Shown here piece by piece: positions 32,627-33,532 of a stretch of 33,532 nt of DNA; within the stretch, counting starts at the first letter, position 1, and every line of letters begins with the position of its first letter. The stretch comes from Thermohalobaculum sp964576075 (lineage in GTDB: Bacteria > Pseudomonadota > Alphaproteobacteria > Rhodobacterales > Rhodobacteraceae). The notes beneath the pieces are model-generated. The model did no database searches. It saw only the letters and a list, made by a program, of their open reading frames with translations, and was not told where the DNA came from. Both the position numbers and the translations under genes were made by a program. The DNA lies in the NCBI GenBank assembly GCA_964576075.1, contig CAZNTX010000040.1, positions 1 to 33,532 on the forward strand. The letters run 5' to 3'.

Positions 32627-33343
32627 TCAGGCCTCCTGGGTTGCCGGCGCGCGGGCCGGGTCGGGGTTCCGGGGCGTCTCCATCCGCGCGAGCATGTCGC
32701 GGGTGGCGGGGCAGCCGGCGTTGGGGTCGGGGCCGAAGGTGACCTCCGACTCCTCCCACGCGGCATCGATCGCCTCCAGGTCGTCGGGGTCGACGTCTGG
32801 CTCGTCCTTCAGCGGCTCGAGCGAGTCCGGCGCGGGGCCCTCCGCCGCGAGATCGACGAGGGCCGCGAGGACGGCGGCGTAGGCCGTCCCGCGCCGCTCG
32901 AGGCGCTGGCGCAGCGCCTCGAGGATATGCGCCGCATCCGCGAGCATCGCCCGCCCCTCGGCCAGCGGGCGCTGGCTGAGGAATTCGAGCAGGATCGGCA
33001 GGTGGTCGGGAAGCTCCGTGCCCACGGGCTCGAACCCGGCCGCGCGATAGGTCTCGAGGAGGTCGAGCATCGCCGAGCCGCGGTCCCGGCTCTCGCCGTG
33101 GACATGCTCGAAGAGGCAAAGCGAGAGCGTGCGCGAGCGGTCGAAGAGCGCCACGTAGCGCTCCTCGATGTCGTAGAGGTCCTCGTCCGCCAGTTCGGCA
33201 AGCAGCGCGTCGATCCCGGCGAGGCGCTCCGGCCCGAGGAGGGCCTCTTGCCGCAGCGCGTCCGCGATCTCGGGCGCGGCCGCCTTGAGCTCGGCACTCG
33301 GGTAGGCAAGCAGCACCGACATGGCCTTGATTGTGCGGATCAT
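32627..33343 (-). CDS. narJ: Nitrate reductase molybdenum cofactor assembly chaperone
   Basis: A 238-residue TorD/NarJ-family chaperone that holds NarGH in the cytoplasm until cofactor insertion. MSVLLAYPSAEL near the start, YVALFDRSRTLSLCLFEHVHGESRDRG split around residues 63-89 and LPDHLPILLEFLSQRP (about 111-126) are characteristic. The C-terminal 60 residues are acidic and Pro-rich. The ATG overlaps the narH stop (ATGA at 33343-33340). Confidence 0.96.
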   Translation of the reverse strand: MIRTIKAMSVLLAYPSAELKAAAPEIADALRQEALLGPERLAGIDALLAELADEDLYDIEERYVALFDRSRTLSLCLFEHVHGESRDRGSAMLDLLETYRAAGFEPVGTELPDHLPILLEFLSQRPLAEGRAMLADAAHILEALRQRLERRGTAYAAVLAALVDLAAEGPAPDSLEPLKDEPDVDPDDLEAIDAAWEESEVTFGPDPNAGCPATRDMLARMETPRNPDPARAPATQEA

Positions 33344-33478
33344 GACTTGATCGCCTCCGGAATCGTGACGTGGCGGGCGCGGTTGCCGAAAAGCGACGTG
33401 TTGTTGAGCCCGGTCGAGCAGCCGTTGCCGTCGGTGAAGCCGCAGCCGCCCCTCGCTGCGCCAACTCGAGCGCCTGTT
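33340..33478 (-). CDS. narH: Nitrate reductase beta subunit, C-terminal end (partial)
   Basis: The last 35-46 codons of the iron-sulfur subunit of nitrate reductase. The tail GGCGFTDGNGCSTG resembles the Cys/Gly-rich NarH C-terminus, and overlap with narJ fits the narGHJI order. The Fe-S ligand regions lie beyond the window. The frame stays open to 33532, but the composition and codon use change near 33478, where an insertion-sequence tip appears to begin. An alternative frame (ALELAQRG just upstream of RGGCGF) hints at a one-base frameshift as well. Confidence 0.7.
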
Positions 33479-33532
33479 TGACCTGCCCCTTTTCTCAGGG
33501 CCACTCGTAAGTCGAGTCTGTTCTCCTTTTGT
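33479..33532. mobile_element. Possible IS3-family insertion sequence terminus, running off the window
   Basis: From 33479 the plus strand reads TGACCTGCCCCTTTTCTC, with the TG tip and C-rich stretch typical of IS3-family inverted repeats, and GC content falls sharply. It lies inside the narH coding region. The transposase and the other end are not in the window, so this is a pattern-based guess. Confidence 0.35.

Noticed and set aside
33325..33352. FNR-like TTGAT...ATCA arrangement near the narJ start
   Set aside because: The half sites are 7 bp apart instead of 4, and the site lies within an overlapping gene junction, so it is not a credible FNR box.
31041..33464. An 807-codon minus-strand frame spanning narJ, narI and the parvulin gene
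   Set aside because: Only the part from 31838 down matches a protein family; upstream it is the wrong frame of narJ and narI.
1..33532. CRISPR arrays, tRNA or rRNA genes
   Set aside because: No regularly spaced repeats, cloverleaf-like segments with CCA-side consensus, or rRNA-like sequence were seen on reading through.

Overview
The window is very GC-rich (roughly 70% or more by eye, with strong G/C preference at third codon positions) and reads as a chromosomal segment of an alphaproteobacterium, most likely a high-GC member of the Rhodobacterales. This rests on the NDUFS4-like complex I subunit beside uvrB, the linkage of pmbA, a CysQ/IMPase-type phosphatase, DUF4170, a DUF374 acyltransferase, waaA and lpxK, and a nitrate-respiration operon. 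The lineage is an inference from gene content and order, not from a database match.

Layout. (1) 1-5046: uvrB (minus, runs off the left edge); a candidate structured small RNA with its own promoter and terminator divergent from uvrB; a possible small membrane protein; the NDUFS4-like subunit; manC (GDP-mannose supply); an unrecognised 183-residue protein; and a MAPEG protein. (2) 5043-11274: a dense plus-strand run through pmbA, a phosphatase, small proteins and the lipid A/Kdo genes (DUF374 acyltransferase, waaA, lpxK). A 358-bp highly structured spacer or odd ORF sits between waaA and lpxK. (3) 11290-16195: a minus-strand CUT1 ABC transporter operon (DeoR regulator, ATPase, binding protein, two permeases) preceded by two identical 12-bp palindromes exactly 42 bp apart. 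(4) 16322-23120: a surface-polysaccharide block with a GT2 glycosyltransferase, a 1055-residue protein carrying an SGNH esterase core and LamG-like regions, a membrane-protein gene broken at a G10 tract, and a Wzx-type flippase. (5) 23312-26446: a convergent pair, a cyclophilin and a NIDO/vWD protein, which end in the same DUF4214 module and the same terminal octapeptide around a perfect hairpin. (6) 26728-28360: a shortened SARP-like/TPR regulator, a 52-residue membrane peptide and a decayed-looking gap. (7) 28361-33532: the 3' part of a nitrate reductase operon (narH end, narJ, narI, parvulin PPIase, hemerythrin, beta-carbonic anhydrase, moeA, truncated NnrU), all on the minus strand and mostly overlapping. 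The far right end looks like the tip of an insertion sequence inside narH.

How the parts fit together: manC, waaA, lpxK, GT2, the SGNH esterase and the flippase all serve the envelope and surface glycans. The cyclophilin and vWD proteins look like clients of one non-classical export route. The nar operon encodes anaerobic nitrate respiration with its assembly factors (NarJ, MoeA, parvulin). The items most worth following up are the sRNA candidate at 1729-1857, the phased operator pair upstream of the DeoR operon, the G10 frameshift, and the cyclophilin-DUF4214 fusion with its convergent partner.
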